64,000 nt of DNA from Gadus chalcogrammus (GCF_026213295.1 NC_079426.1:24733678-24797677); one strand, 5' to 3'. Positions 12,901 through 28,600 are shown, numbered from the stretch's first letter. The notes: generated by a model not told the origin, from the letters alone. Numbers and translations: made by a program.

Positions 12901-15900
12901 TCGAACGTCAATAAGGTTAGCACCAACATGTGTGTAGAATTTGGACTCGAGCCGATGTCTAATTTTGAATTTCTTTGGATTTTTAATTTTCCACGTCTAA
13001 TTTAGCTAATATACCAATATTCAAAACGCTACCGTTTCGTCGTCGAAGGTCGGATCAAAAAACTGTTGATGATTCCTTTGCGTGTGCGTCTGAAGATGTC
13101 GTGTGCAAAGTTTGGTGTTGATTGGTCAAGAAATGTGGGAGGAGTAGGGAAAAAACAGTTTTGCGGTTTTCGCGATTTAGCGAAAAATATTCATAGACGC
13201 AAATGGGCGTGGCCTAGGCCAAAAGATGCAGCAGACTCCAGTGCATCTGTGTGTACAAGTTTTTGGACTCTGGGAGGTTCGGTGTGGGAGTTATAGCCCC
13301 AAACGTGTTTCTCCTTGGTATAGCGCCACCTAGTGGCCGGCATGTCTGGATTTGGTTATCTGAGTAGCGGTGCCGGTACTGGTTCTAGTCATGTAATTGG
13401 CGCGTGTGCACCATTTACGGTTTGGGCTGTGGTTCCACTTTCACGGGGAGGTAGTATAATAATAATAATAAAAAAAATCCTTACAAAAACAATAGGGATC
13501 CAACCTGTTGGCTTGGACCCCTAACTAGAACTGCAAGCAGTTATGCAGGGGTCCAAGAAGTGTGCATTTCGCCGGCACAACGCGACAAGAAATGTGCGTT
13601 TCGCCGGCACAACGCGAAGCATGTGTTCAAAACGCTACCCTGAACCTGTGGATACAAAGGATTTGACTGTGGTAGGAGTAGCGAGAAGTCAGTGTGGCGT
13701 TTTTGCGGCGAAATTTTGTAGAAGATATACAATTTCCTCGTTTTTTGCGCCCCCTAATGGCGGAATTTTCCTAATTTTTTTTCGAACGTCATTAAGGTTA
13801 GCACCAACATGTGTGTAGAATTTGGACTCGATCCGATGTCTAATTTTGGATTTTTTGGGATTTTTAATTTTCCACGTCTAATTTAGCTAATATACCAATA
13901 TTCAAAATGCTATCGTTTCGTCGTCAAAGGTCGGATCAAAAAACTGTATATGATTCCTTTGCGTGTGCGTCTGAAGATGTCGTGTGCAAAGTTTTGTGTC
14001 GATTGGTCAAGAAATGTGGGAGGAGTAGCGAAAAAACAGTTTTGCGGTTTTCGCGATTTTGCGAAAAAAAATTATAGACGCAAATGGGCGTGGCCTATGC
14101 CAAAAGATGCAGCAGACTCCAGTGAATCTGTGTGTACGAGGTTTTGAATGTGGGAGGTTCGGTGTGGGAGTTATAGCCCCAAACGCGTCTTTCCTTGGTA
14201 TAGCGCCACCTAGTGGCCGGCGTGTCTGGATTTTGTCGTCTGCTTAGAACTCAGGGCCCTGGATCTAGTCATGCAATTGGCGTGTCGGCACCATTTACGG
14301 TTTGGGCTGTGGACCCACTTCTAGGGGGGAATAATAATAACTAGAACTGCAAGCAGTTATGCAGGGGTCCAAGAAGTGTGCATTTCGCCGGCACAACGCG
14401 ACACGAAATGTGCGTTTCGCCGGCACACGCTACCCTGAACCTGTGGATACAAAGGATTTGACTGTGGTAGGAGTAGCGAGAAGTCAGTGTAGCGTTTTCG
14501 CGGTGAAATTTTGTAGAAGATATACAATTTCCTCGTTTATGGCGCCCCCTAATGGCGAAATTTTCCGATTTTTTTATCGAACGACAATAAGGTTAGCACC
14601 AACATGTGTGTAAAATTTGGAATCGATCCGATGTCTAATTTTGGATTTCTTTGGATTTTTGATATTCCACGTCTAATTTAGCTAATAAACAAATATTCAA
14701 AACTCTACCGTTTCGTCCTCAAAGGTCGGATCAAAAAACTGTATATGATTTCTTTGCGTGTGCGTCTGAAGATGCCGTGTGCAAAGTTTGGTGTTGATTG
14801 GTCAAGAAATGTGCGAGGAGTAGCGAAAAAACAGTTTTGCGGTTTTCGCGATTTAGCGAAAAATATTCATGGACGCAAATGGGCGTGGCCTAGGCCAAAA
14901 GATGCAGCAGACTCCAGTGCATCTGTGTGTACAAGTTTTTGGACTGTGGGAGGTTCGGTGTGGGAGTTATAGCCCCAAACGCGTCTTTCCTTGGTATAGC
15001 GCCACCTAGTGGCCGGCGTGTCTGGATTTGGTCGTCTGCTTAGAACTCAGGGCCCTGGATCTAGTCATGCAATTGGCGTGTCGGCACCATTTACGGTTTG
15101 GGCTGTGGACCCACTTCTAGGGGGGAATAATAATAATAACAAGAAGTGTGCATTTCGCCGGCACAACGCGAAGCATGTGTTCAAAACGCTACCCTGAACC
15201 TGTGGATACAAAGGATTTGACTGTGGTATGAGTAGCGAGAAGTCAGTGTAGCGTTTTCGCGGCGAAATTTTGTAGAAGATATACAATATCCTCGTTTATT
15301 GCGCCCCCATTGGTGAAATTTTCCGAAATTTTTATCGAACGTCATTAAGGTTAGCACCAACATGTGTGTAGAGTTTGGACTCGATCCGATGTCTAATTTT
15401 GGATTTCTTTGGATTTTTAATTTTCCACGTCTAATTTTGCTAATAAACAAATATTCAAAACTCTACCGTTTCGTCGTCGAAGGTCGGATCAAAAAACTGT
15501 CTATGATTTCTTTGCGTGTGCGTCTGAAGATGCCATGTGCAAAGTTTGGTGGTGATCGGGCGAGAAATGTGGGAGGAGTAGCGAAAAAACAGTTTTGCGG
15601 TTTTCGCGATTTAGCGAAAAATATTCATAGACGCAAATGGGCGTGGCCTAGGCCAAAAGATGCAGCAGACTCCAGTGCATCTGTCTGTACAAGTTTTTGG
15701 ACGCTGGGAGGTTCGGTGTGGGAGTTATAGTCCCAAACGTGTTTCTCCTTGGTATAGCGCCACCTAGTGGCCGGCATGTCTGGATTTGGTTATCTGAGTA
15801 GCGGTGCCGGTACTGGTTCTAGTCATGCAATTGGCGCGTGTGCACCTTTTACGGTTTGGGCTGTAGTCCAACAAGTACGGGGGGAAGAATAATAATAGGA

Positions 15901-18900
15901 AAAATCCTTACAAAAACAATAGGGATCCAACCTGTTGGCTTGGACCCCTAATAATAATAAAAAAAATCCTTACAAAAACAATAGGGATCCAACCTGTTGG
16001 CTTGGACCCCTAATAATAATTATGCAGGGGTCCAAGAAGTGTGCATTTCGCCGGCACAACGCGACAAGAAATGTGCATTTCGCCGGCACATCGCGAAGCA
16101 TGTGTTGAAAACGCTACCCTGAACCTGTGGATACAAAGGATTTGACTGTGGTAGGAGTAGCGAGAAGTCAGTGTAGCGTTTTTGCGGCGAAATTTTGTAG
16201 AAGATATACAATTTCCTCGTTTATTGCGCCCCCTAATGGCGGAATTTTCCGAAATTTTTATCGAACGTCATTAAGGTTAGCACCAACATGTGTGTAGAAT
16301 TTGGACTCGATCCGATGTCTAATTTTGGATTTTTTTGTATTTTTGATTTTCCACGTCTAATTTAGCTAATATACCAATATTCAAAATGCTATCGTTTCGT
16401 CGTCGAAGGTCGGATCAAAAAACTGTATATGATTCCTTTGCGTGTGCGTCTGAAGATGTCGTGTGCAAAGTTTTGTGTCGATTGGTCAAGAAATGTGGGA
16501 GGAGTAGCGAAAAAAACAGTTTTGCGGTTTTCGCGATTTTGCGAAAAAAAATTATAGACGCAAATGGGCGTGGCCTATGCCAAAAGATGCAGCAGACTCC
16601 AGTGAATCTGTGTGTACGAGGTTTTGAATGTGGGAGGTTCGGTGTGGGAGTTATAGCCCCAAACGCATTTTCCCTTGGTATAGCGCCACCTAGTGGCCGG
16701 CGTGTCTGGATTTTGTTATCTGAGTAGCGGTGCCGGACCTGGATCTAGTCATGCAATTGGCGTGTCGGCACCATTTACGGTTTGGGCTGTGGACCCACTT
16801 TTAGCGCGGGAAGTATAATAATAATAATCCTTACAAAAACAATAGGGATCCAACCTGTTGGCTTGGACCCCTAATAATAATAACTAGAACTGCAAGCAGT
16901 TATGCAGGGGTCCAAGAAGTGTGCATTTCGCCGGCACAACGCGACAAGAAATGTGCGTTTCGCCGGCACAAAGCGAAGCATGTGGCACAAAGCGAAGCAT
17001 GTGTTCAAAACGCTACCCTGAACCTGTGGATACAAAGGATTTGACTGTGGTAGGAGTAGCGAGAAGTCAGTGAAGCGTTTTCGCGGCGAAATTTTGTAGA
17101 AGATATACAATTTCCTCGTTTATTGCGCCCCCTAATGGCGAAATTTTCCGAATTTTTTATCGAACGACATTAAGGTTAGCACCAACATGTGTGTCAAATT
17201 TGGACTCGATCCGATGTCTAATTTTGGATTTCTTTGGATTTTTGATATTCCACGTCTAATTTAGCTAATAAACCAATATTCAAAACGCTACCGTTTCGTC
17301 GTCGAAGGTCTGATCAAAAAAGTGTTCCATGCATTCTTTGCGTGTGCGTCGGAAGATGTCGTATGCAAAGTTTGGTGTCGATTGGTCAAGAAATGTGGGA
17401 GGAGTAGGGAAAAAACAGTTTTGCGGTTTTCGCGATTTAGCGAAAAATATTCATAGACGCAAATGGGCGTGGCCTAGGCCAAAAGATGCAGCAGACTCCA
17501 GTGCATCTGTGTGTATAAAGTTTTGAATGTGGGAGGTTCGGTGTGGGAGTTATAGCCCCAAACGCGTATTCCTTGGTATAGCGCCACCTAGTGGCCGGCA
17601 GGTCTGGATTTTGTCGTCTGCTTAGTCCGAACAGATCTGGATCTAGTCATGCAATTCGCGTGTCGGCACCATTTACGGTTTGGGCTGTGGTATCACTTTT
17701 AGGGGGGCAAGTATAGGAATAATAATCCTTACAAAAACAATAGGGATCCAACCTGTTGGCTTGGACCCCTAATAATAATAACTAGAACTGCAAGCAGTTA
17801 TGCAGGGGTCCAAGAAGTGTGCATTTCGCCGGCACAACGCGACAAGAAATGTGCATTTCGCCGGAAAAACGCGAAGCATGTGTTCAAAACGCTACCCTGA
17901 ACCTGTGGAGTAGCGAGAAGTCAGTGTAGCGTTTTCGCGGCGAAATTTTTGTAGAAGATATACAATTTCCTCGTTTATTGCGCCCCCTAATGGCGAAATT
18001 TTCCGAAATTTTTATCGAAGGTCATTAAGGTTAGCACCAACATGTGTCTAAAATTTGGACTCGATCCGATGTCTAATTTTGGAATTTTTTGGTTTTTTAA
18101 TTTTCCACGTCTAATTTAGCTAATAAAAGAATATTCAAAACTCTACCGTTTCGTCGTCGAAGGTCGGATCAAAAAACTGTATATGATTTCTTTGCGTGTG
18201 CGTCTGAAGATGCCGTGTGCAAAGTTTGGTGTTGATTGGTCAAGAAATGTGCGAGGAGTAGCGAAAAAACAGTTTTGCGGTTTTCGCGATTTAGCGAAAA
18301 ATATTCATAGACGCAAATGGGCGTGGCCTATACCAAAAGTTGCAGCAGACTCCAGTGAATCTGTGTGTACAAGGTTTTGAATGTGGGAGGTTCGGTGTGG
18401 GAGTTATAGCCCCAAACGCGTCTTTCCTTGGTATAGCGCCACCTAGTGGCCGGCGTGTCTGGATTTGGTCGTCTGCTTAGAACTCAGGGCCCTGGATCTA
18501 GTCATGCAATTGGCGTGTCGGCACCATTTACGGTTTGGGCTGTGGACCCACTTCTAGGGGGGAATAATAATAACAAGAAATGTGCATTTCGCCGGAAAAA
18601 CGCGAAGCATGTGTTCAAAACGCTACCCTGAACCTGTGGAGTAGCGAGAAGTCAGTGTAGCGTTTTCGCGGCGAAATTTTTGTAGAAGATATACAATTTC
18701 CTCGTTTATTGCGCCCCCTAATGGCGAAATTTTCCGAAATTTTTATCGAAGGTCAATAAGGTTAGCACCAACATGTGTCTAAAATTTGGACTCGATCCGA
18801 TGTCTAATTTTGGAATTTTTTGTTTTTTTAATTTTCCACGTCTAATTTAGCTAATAAAAGAATATTCAAAACTCTACCGTTTCGTCGTCGAAGGTCGGAT

Positions 18901-20292
18901 CAAAAAACTGTATATGATTTCTTTGCGTGTGCGTCTGAAGATGCCGTGTGCAAAGTTTGGTGTTGATTGGTCAAGAAATGTGCGAGGAGTAGCGAAAAAA
19001 CAGTTTTGCGGTTTTCGCGATTTAGCGAAAAATATTCAGAGACGCAAATGGGCGTGGCCTATACCAAAAGATGCAGCAGACTCCAGTGAATCTGTGTGTA
19101 CAAGGTTTTGAATGTGGGAGGTTCGGTGTGGGAGTTATAGCCCCAAACGCGTCTTTCCTTGGTATAGCGCCACCTAGTGGCCGGCGTGTCTGGATTTGGT
19201 CGTCTGCTTAGAACTCAGGGCCCTGGATCTAGTCATGCAATTGGCGTGTCGGCACCATTTACGGTTTGGGCTGTGGACCCACTTCTAGGGGGGAATAATA
19301 ATAACTAGAACTGCAAGCAGTTATGCAGGGGTCCAAGAAGTGTGCATTTCGCCGGCACAACGCGACAATAAATGTGCATTTCGCCGGCACATCGCGAAGC
19401 ATGTGTTGAAAACGCTACCCTGAACCTGTGGATACAAAGGATTTGACTGTGGTAGGAGTAGCGAGAAGTCAGTGTAGCGTTTTTGCGGCGAAATTTTGTA
19501 GAAGATATACAATTTCCTCGTTTATTGCGCCCCCTAATTGCGGAATTTTCCGAAATTTTTATCGAACGTCATTAAGGTTAGCACCAACATGTGTGTAGAA
19601 TTTGGACTCGATCCGATGTCTAATTTTGGATTTTTTTGGATTTTTAATTTTCCACGTCTAATTTAGCTAATAAACCAATATTCAAAACTCTACCGTTTCG
19701 TCGTCGAAGGTCGGATCAAAAAACTGTCTAAGATTTCTATGCGTGTGCGTCTGAAGATGTCGTGTGCAAAGTTTGGTGTCGATTGGTCAAGAAATGTGGG
19801 AGGAGTAGGGAAAAAACAGTTTTGCGGTTTTCGCGATTTAGCGAAAAATATTCATAGACGCAAATGGGCGTGGCCTAGGCCAAAAGATGCAGCAGACTCC
19901 AGTGCATCTGTGTGTACAAGTTTTTGGACTGTGGGAGGTTCGGTGTGGGAGTTATAGCCCCAAACGCGTATTCCTTGGTATAGCGCCACCTAGTGGCCGG
20001 CGTGTCTGGATTTTGTCGTCTGCATAGTCTTCACTGACCTGGATCTAGTCATGCAATTGGCGTGTGTGCAACATTTACGGTATGGGCTGTATTCCCACTT
20101 TCTTGGTAGGAAGTATAATAATAAAAATCCTTACAAAAACAATAGGGATCCAACCTGTTGGCTTGGACCCCTAATAATAAAAAAAATCCTTACAAAAACA
20201 ATAGGGATCCAACCTGTTGGCTTGGACCCCTAATAAGAAAAATCCTTACAAAAACAATAGGGATCCAACCTGTTGGCTTGGACCCCTAATAA

Positions 20293-21357
20293 CTAGAACT
20301 GCAAGCAGTTATGCAGGGGTCCAAGAAGTGTGCATTTCGCCGGCACAACGCGAAGCATGTGTTCAAAAATTGAGAAACAGCGTATGCCAAAAGATGCAGC
20401 TGACTCCAGTGAATCTGTGGATATAAAGGTTTTGACTGTGGGAGCTTCGGTGTGGGAGTTATAGCCCAAAACGCGTTTTCAGAACATTCCATTGGCCAGT
20501 TAGGAGATATATTATTTCGTCGTTTATTTGCGACCCCTTGTGGCGAAATTTTCCAAAGACAATTTTCCTTTGCCAAATAACTCCCGCCCACATTAATAAT
20601 TCTTGGCCATATTTTTTATATAGACTCGGGTTTGCCCCTTGATGGTTTCCTTTGAGTTTGAAGAACATTCCTTTGGCCAATAAGAAGATATACAATTTCC
20701 TCGTTTATTGCGCCCCCTAATGGCGAAATATTCCGAAAATTTTAATGAACGACATTAAGGTTAGCACCAACATGTCTGTAAAATTTGGACTCGTTCCGAT
20801 GTCTACTTTTGGATTTTTCTGGATTTTTGATTTTCCACGTCTAATTTAGCTAATATACCAATATTCAAAACGCTACCGTTTCGTCGTCGACGGTCGGATC
20901 AAAAAACTGTCCGATAATTTCTTTGCGTGTGCGTCTGAAGATGTCGTGTGCAAAGTTTGGTGTTGATTGGTCAAAAAATGTGGGAGGAGTAGGGAAAAAA
21001 CTGTTTTGCGGTTTTCGCGATTTTGCGAAAAATATTCATAGACGCAAATGGGCGTGGCCTAGGCCAAAAGATGCAGCAGACTCCAGTGCATCTGTGTGTA
21101 CAAGGTTTTGAATGTGGGAGGTTCGGTGTGGGAGTTATAGCCCCAAACGCGTATTCCTTGGTATAGCGCCACCTAGTGACCGGCGCGTCTGGATTTTGTC
21201 GTCTGCTTAGTCCGAACAGATCTGGATCTAGTCATGCAATTGGCGTGTCGGCACCATTTACGGTTTGGGCTGTGGTATCACTTTTAGGGGGGCAAGTATA
21301 GGAATAATAATCCTTACAAAAACAATAGGGATCCAACCTGTTGGCTTGGACCCCTAA
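20293..21357 (+). repeat. Medium-class satellite unit (reference copy, 1,065 bp)
   Basis: This unit has the short-class layout except that, after the palindromic start, the usual doublet is replaced by a jump (TTCAAAAATTGAGAAACAGC) into a roughly 300-bp module. That module holds GTTTTCAGAACATTCCATTGG, CAAAGACAATTTTCCTTTGCC and GACTCGGGTTTGCCCC. It then rejoins the common sequence at TTAGAAGATATACAATTTCC. Units at 2117, 8923, 11632, 34330, 39202 and 40248 carry the same added module. The 2117, 20293 and 39202 units are especially alike here, which fits segmental copying between distant parts of the array. Confidence 0.85.
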
Positions 21358-24300
21358 CTAGAACTGCAAGCAGTTATGCAGGGGTCCAAGAAGTGTGCAT
21401 TTCGCCGGCACAACGCGACAAGAAATGTGCGTTTCGCCGGCACACGCTACCCTGAACCTGTGGATACAAAGGATTTGACTGTGGTAGGAGTAGCGAGAAG
21501 TCAGTGTAGCGTTTTCGCGGCGAAATTTTTTAGAAGATATACAATTTCCTTGTTTATTGCGCCCCCTAATGGCGAAATTTTCCGATATTTTTATCGAACG
21601 TCATTAAGGTTAGCACCAACATGTCTGTAAAATTTGGGCTCGATCCGATGTATAATTCTGGATTTCTTCGGATTTTTGACTTTTCACGTCTAATTTAGCT
21701 AATAAACAAATATTCAAAACGCTACCGTTTCGTCGTCGAAGGTCGGATCAAAAAAGTGTCTAGGATTTCTTTGCGTGTGCGTCTGAAGATGTCGTGTGCA
21801 AAGTTTGGTGTCGATTGGTCAAGAAATGTGGGAGGAGTAGGGAAAAAACAGTTTTGCGGTTTTCGCGATTTAGCGAAAAATATTCATAGACGCAAATGGG
21901 CGTGGCCTAGGCCAAAAGATGCAGCAGACTCCAGTGCATCTGTGTGTACAAGTTTTTGGACTCTGGGAGGTTCGGTGTGGAAGTTATAGCCCCAAACGCG
22001 TATTCCTTGGTATAGCGCCACCTAGGGACCGGCGTGTCTGGATTTTGTTATCTGAGTAGCGGTGCCGATTCTGGATCTAGTCATGCAATTGGCGCGTGTG
22101 CACCATTTACGGTTTGGGCTGTGGTACCACTTCTAAGGCGTACGAAATAATAATAATAATAACTAGAACTGCAAGCAGTTATGCAGGGGTCCAAGAAGTG
22201 TGCATTTCGCCGGCACAACGCGACAAGAAATGTGCATTTCGCCGGCACAACGCGAAGCATGTGTTCAAAACGCTACCCTGAACCTGTGGATACAAAGGAT
22301 TTGACTGTGGTAGGAGTAGCGAGGAGTCAGTGTGGCGTTTTCGCGGCGAAATTTTGTAGAAGATATACAATTTCCTCGTTTATTGCGCCCCCTAATGGCG
22401 GAATTTTCCGAAATTTTTATCGAACGTCATTAAGGTTAGCACCAACAAGTTTGTAGAATTTGGACTCGATCCGATGTCTAATTTTGGATTTTTTTGGATT
22501 TTTAATTTTCCACGTCTAATTTAGCTAATAAACAAATATTCAAAACTCTACCGTTTCGTTGTCGAAGGTCGGATCAAAAAACTGTTGATGATTTCTTTGC
22601 TTGTGCGTCTGACGATGTCGTGTGCAAAGTTTGGTGTTGATTGGTCAAGAAATGTGGGAGGAGTAGCGAAAAAACAGTTTTGCGGTTTTCGCGATTTTGC
22701 GAAAAATATTCATAGACGCAAATGGGCGTGGCCTAGGCCAAAAGATGCAGCAGACTCCAGTGCATCTGTGTGTACAAGTTTTTGGACTCTGGGAGGTTCG
22801 GTGTGGGAGTTATAGCCCCAAACGCATTTTCCCTTGGTATAGCGCCACCTAGGGACCGGCGTGTCTGGATTTGGTTATCTGAGTAGCGGTGCCGGACCTG
22901 GATCTAGTCATGCAATTGGCGTGTGTGCACCGTTTACGGTTTGGGCTGTAGTCCCACTTCTATGGCGGGAAGAATAATAATAATAATAATAAAAAAAATC
23001 CTTACAAAAACAATAGGGATCCAACCTGTTGGCTTGGACCCCTAATAATCCTTACAAAAACAATAGGGATCCAACCTGTTGGCTTGGACCCCTAACTAGA
23101 ACTGCAAGCAGTTATGCAGGGGTCCAAGAAGTGTGCATTTCGCCGGCACAACCCGACAAGAAATGTGCATTTCGCCGGCACAACGCGAAGCATGTGTTCA
23201 AAACGCTACCCTGAACCTGTGGATACAAAGGATTTGACTGTGGTTGGAGTAGCGAGAAGTCAGTGTAGCGTTTTCGCGGCGAAATTTTGTAGAAGATATA
23301 CAATTTCCTCGTTTATTGCGCCCCCTAACGGCGAAATTGTCCAAAATTTTTCTCGAACGTCATTAAGGTTAGCACCAACATGTGTGTAGAATTTGGACTC
23401 GAGCCGATGTCTAATTTTGAATTTTTTTGGATTTTTAATTTTCCACGTCTAATTTAGCTAATATACCAATATTCAAAACACTACCGTTTCGTCGTCGAAG
23501 GTCGGATCAAAAAACTCTTGATGATTCCTTTGCGTGTGCGTCTGAAGAAGCCGTGTGCAAAGTTTGGTGTCGATTGGTCAAGAAATGTGGGAGGAGTAGG
23601 GAAAAAACAGTTTTGCAGTTTTCGCGATTTAGCGAAAAATATTCATAGACGCAAATGGGCGTGGCCTAGGCCAAAAGATGCGGCAGACTCCAGTAAATCT
23701 GTGCGTATAACGTTTTGGAATGTGGGAGGTTCGGTGTGGGAGTTATAGCCCCAAACGCGTATTCCTTGGTATAGCGCCACCTAGTGGCCGGCGTGTCTGG
23801 ATTTGGTTATCTGAGTAGCGGTGCCGGACCTGGATCTAGTCATGCAATTGGCGTGTCGGCACCATTTACGGTTTGGGCTGTGGTACCACTTTTAGCGCAG
23901 GAATAATAATAAGAAAAATCCTTACAAAAACAATAGGGATCCAACCTGTTGGCTTGGACCCCTAACTAGAACTGCAAGCAGTTATGCAGGGGTCCAAGAA
24001 GTGTGCATTTCGCCGGCACAACGCGACAAGAAATGTGCATTTCGCCGGCACAACGCGAAGCATGTGTTGAAAACGCTACCCTGAACCTGTGGATACAAAA
24101 GGATTTGACTGTGGTAGGAGTAGCGAGAAGTCAGTGTAGCGTTTTCGCGGCGAAATTTTGTAGAAGATATACAATTTCCTCGTTTATTGCGCCCCCTAAT
24201 GGCGAAATTTTCCGAAATTTTTATCGAACGTCATTAAGGTTAGCACCAACATGTGTGTAGAATTTGGACTCGATCCGATGTCTAATTTTGGATTTTTTTG

Positions 24301-25667
24301 GATTTTTAATTTTCCACGTCTAATTTAGCTAATATACCAATATTCAAAATGCTATCGTTTCGTCGTCGAAGGTCGGATCAAAAAACTGTATATGATTCCT
24401 TTGCGTGTGCGTCTGAAGATGTCGTGTGCAAAGTTTTGTGTCGATTGGTCAAGAAATGTGGGAGGAGTAGCGAAAAAACAGTTTTGCGGTTTTCGCGATT
24501 TTGCGAAAAAAAATTATAGACGCAAATGGGCGTGGCCTATGCCAAAAGATGCAGCAGACTCCAGTGAATCTGTGTGTACGAGGTTTTGAATGTGGGAGGT
24601 TCGGTGTGGGAGTTATAGCCCCAAACGCGTCTTTCCTTGGTATAGCGCCACCTAGTGGCCGGCGTGTCTGGATTTTGTCGTCTGCTTAGAACTCAGGGCC
24701 CTGGATCTAGTCATGCAATTGGCGTGTCGGCACCATTTACGGTTTGGGCTGTGGACCCACTTCTAGGGGGGAATAATAATAACTAGAACTGCAAGCAGTT
24801 ATGCAGGGGTCCAAGAAGTGTGCATTTCGCCGGCACAACGCGACAAGAAATGTGCATTTCGCCGGCACATCGCGAAGCATGTGTTGAAAACGCTACCCTG
24901 AACCTGTGGATACAAAGGATTTGACTGTGGTAGGAGTAGCGAGAAGTCAGTGTAGCGTTTTTGCGGCGAAATTTTGTAGAAGATATACAATTTCCTCGTT
25001 TATTGCGCCCCCTAATGGCGGAATTTTCCGAAATTTTTATCGAACGTCATTAAGGTTAGCACCAACATGTGTGTAGAATTTGGACTCGATCCGATGTCTA
25101 ATTTTGGATTTTTTTGTATTTTTGATTTTCCACGTCTAATTTAGCTAATATACCAATATTCAAAATGCTATCGTTTCGTCGTCGAAGGTCGGATCAAAAA
25201 ACTGTATATGATTCCTTTGCGTGTGCGTCTGAAGATGTCGTGTGCAAAGTTTTGTGTCGATTGGTCAAGAAATGTGGGAGGAGTAGCGAAAAAACAGTTT
25301 TGCGGTTTTCGCGATTTTGCGAAAAAAAATTATAGACGCAAATGGGCGTGGCCTAGACCAAAAGATGCAGCAGACTCCAGTGCATCTGTGTGTACAAGTT
25401 TTTGGACTGTGGGAGGTTCGGTGTGGGAGTTATAGCCCCAAACGCGTCTTTCCTTGGTATAGCGCCACCTAGTGGCCGGCGTGTCTGGATTTTGTCGTCT
25501 ACCTAGAACTCAGGGACCTGGATCTAGTCATGCAATTGGCGTTTCGGCACCATTTACGGTTTGGGCTGTGGACCCACTTCTAGGGGGGAATAATAATAAT
25601 AATAAAAAAAATCCTTACAAAAACAATAGGGATCCAACCTGTTGGCTTGGACCCCTAATAATAATAA

Positions 25668-28600
25668 CTAGAACTGCAAGCAGTTATGCAGGGGTCCAAG
25701 AAGTGTGCATTTCGCCGGCACAACGCGACAAGAAATGTGCATTTCGCCGGCACAACGCGAAGCATGTGTTCAAAACGCTACCCTGAACCTGTGGATACAA
25801 AGGATTTGACTGTGGTAGGAGTAGCGAGAAGTCAGTGTTGCGTTTTCGCGGCGAAATTTTGTCGGAGATATACAATTTCCTCGTTTATTGCGCCCCCTAA
25901 TGGCGAAATTTTCCGAAATTTTTATCCAACGTCATTAAGGTTAGCACTGACATGTGTGTAGAATTTGGACTCGATCCAATGTCTAATTTTGGATTTTTTG
26001 GATTTTTAATTTTCCACGTCTAATTTAGCTAATATACCAATATTCCAAGCGCTACCGATTCGTTGTCGAAGGTCGGATCAAAAAAGTGTTCGAAATTTAT
26101 TTTTTGTGTGCGTCTGACGATGTCGTGTGCAAAGTTTGGTGTTGATCGGGCGAAAAATGTGGGAGGAGTAGCGAAAAAACAGTTTTGCGGTTTTCGCGAT
26201 TTAGCGAAAAATATTCATAGACGCAAATGGGCGGGGCCTAGGCCAAAAGATGCAGCAGACTCCAGTGCATCTGTGTGTACAAGTTTTTGGACTCTAGGAT
26301 GTTCGGTGTGGGAGTTATAGCCCCAAACGTGTTTCTCCTTGGTATAGCGCCACCTAGTGGCCGGCATGTCTGGATTTGGTTATCTGAGTAGCGGTGCCGG
26401 ACCTGGTTCTAGTCATGTAATTGGCGCGTGTGCACCATTTACGGTTTGGGCTGTGGACCCACTTTCAAGGCGGGAAGTATAACTAGAACTGCAAGCAGTT
26501 ATGCAGGGGTCCAAGAGATGTGCATTTCGCCGGCACAACGCGACAAGAAATGTGCGTTTCGCCGGCACAACGTGAAGCATGTGTTCAAAACGCTACCCTG
26601 AACCTGTGGATACAAAGGATTTGACCGTGGTTGGAGTAGCGAGAAGTCAGTGTAGCGTTTTCGCGGCGAAATTTTGTAAAATATATACAATTTCCTCGTT
26701 TATAGCGCCCCCTAACGGCGAAATTGTCCGAAATTTATGGAACGTCATTAAAGTTAGCACCAACATGTCTGTAGAATTTGGACTCGTTCCGATGTCTAAT
26801 TTTGGATTTTTTTGGATTTTTAATTTTCCACGTCTAATTTTGCTAATAAACAAATATTCAAAACTCTACCGTTTCGTCGTCGAAGGTCGGATCAAAAAAC
26901 TGTCTAAGATTTCTTTGCGTGTGCGTCTGAAGATGCCGTGTGCAAAGTTTGGTGTTGATTGGTCAAGAAATGTGGGAGGAGTAGCGAAAATACAGTTTTG
27001 CGGTTTTCGCGATTTAGCGAAAAATATTCATAGACGCAAATGGGCGTGGCCTAGGCCAAAAGATGCAGCAGACTCCAGTGCATCTGTGTGTACAAGTTAT
27101 TGGACTCTGGGTGGTTCGGTGTGGGAGTTATAGCCCCAAACGCGTATTCCTTGGTATAGCGCCACCTAGTGGCCGGCGTGTCTGGATTTGGTCGTCTGCG
27201 TAGTCCGAAGAGATCTGGATCTAGTCATGCAATTCGCGTGTCGGCACCTTTTACGGTTTGGGGTGTGGGCCCACTTTTAGGGGGGTAAGAATAACTAGAA
27301 CTGCAAGCAGTTATGCAGGGGTCCAAGAAGTGTGCATTTCGCCGGCACAACGCGACAAGAAATGTGCGTTTCGCCGGCACAACGCAAAGCATGTGTTTAA
27401 AACGCTACCCTGAACCTGTGGATACAAAGTATTTGACTGTGGTAGGAGTAGCGAGAAGTCAGTGTAGCGTTTTCGCGGCGAAATTTTGTAGAAGATATAC
27501 AATTTCCTCGTTTATTGCGCCCCCTAATGGCGAAATTTTCCGAAATTTTTATCCAACAACATTTAGGTTAGCATAAACATGTGTGTAGATTTTGGACTCG
27601 ATCCGATGTCTAATTTTGGATTTTTTTGGATTTTTAATTTTCCACGTCTAATTTAGCTAATAAACAAATATTCAAAACTCTACCGTTTCGTCGTCGAAGG
27701 TCGGATCAAAAAACTGTCTATAATTTCTTTGCATGTGCGTCTGAAGATGCCGTGTGCAAAGTTTGGTGTTGATTGGTAAAGAAATGTGGGAGGAGTAGCG
27801 AAAAAACAGTTTTGCAGTTTTCGCGATTTTGCGAAAAATATTCATAGACGCAAATGGGCGTGGCCTAGGCCAAAAGATGCAGCAGACTCCAGTGCATCTG
27901 TGTGTACAAGTTATTGGACTCTGGGTGGTTCGGTGTGGGAGTTATAGCCCCAAACGCGTATTCCTTGGTATAGCGCCACCTAGTGGCCGGCGTGTCTGGA
28001 TTTGGTCGTCTGCGTAGTCCGAAGAGATCTGGATCTAGTCATGCAATTCGCGTGTCGGCACCTTTTACGGTTTGGGGTGTGGGCCCACTTTTAGGGGGGT
28101 AAGAATAATAACTAGAACTGCAAGCAGTTATGCAGGGGTCCAAGAAGTGTGCATTTCGCCGGCACAACGCGACAAGAAATGTGCGTTTCGCCGGCACATC
28201 GCGAAGCATGTGTTCAAAACGCTACCCTGAACCTGTGGATACAAAGGATTTGACTGTGGTAGGAGTAGCGAGAAGTCAGTGTAGTGTTTTCGCGGCGAAA
28301 TTCTGTAGAAGATAAACAATTTCCTTGTTTATTGCGCCCCCTAATGGCGGAATTTTCCGAAATTTTTATCGAACGTCCTTAAGGTTAGCACCAACATGTG
28401 TGTAGAATTTGGACTCGATCCGATGTCTAATTTTGGATTTTTTTGTATTTTTGATTTTCCACGTCTAATTTAGCTAATATACCAATATTCAAAATGCTAT
28501 CGTTTCGTCGTCGAAGGTCGGATCAAAAAACTGTATATGATTCCTTTGCGTGTGCGTCTGAAGATGTCGTGTGCAAAGTTTTGTGTCGATTGGTCAAGAA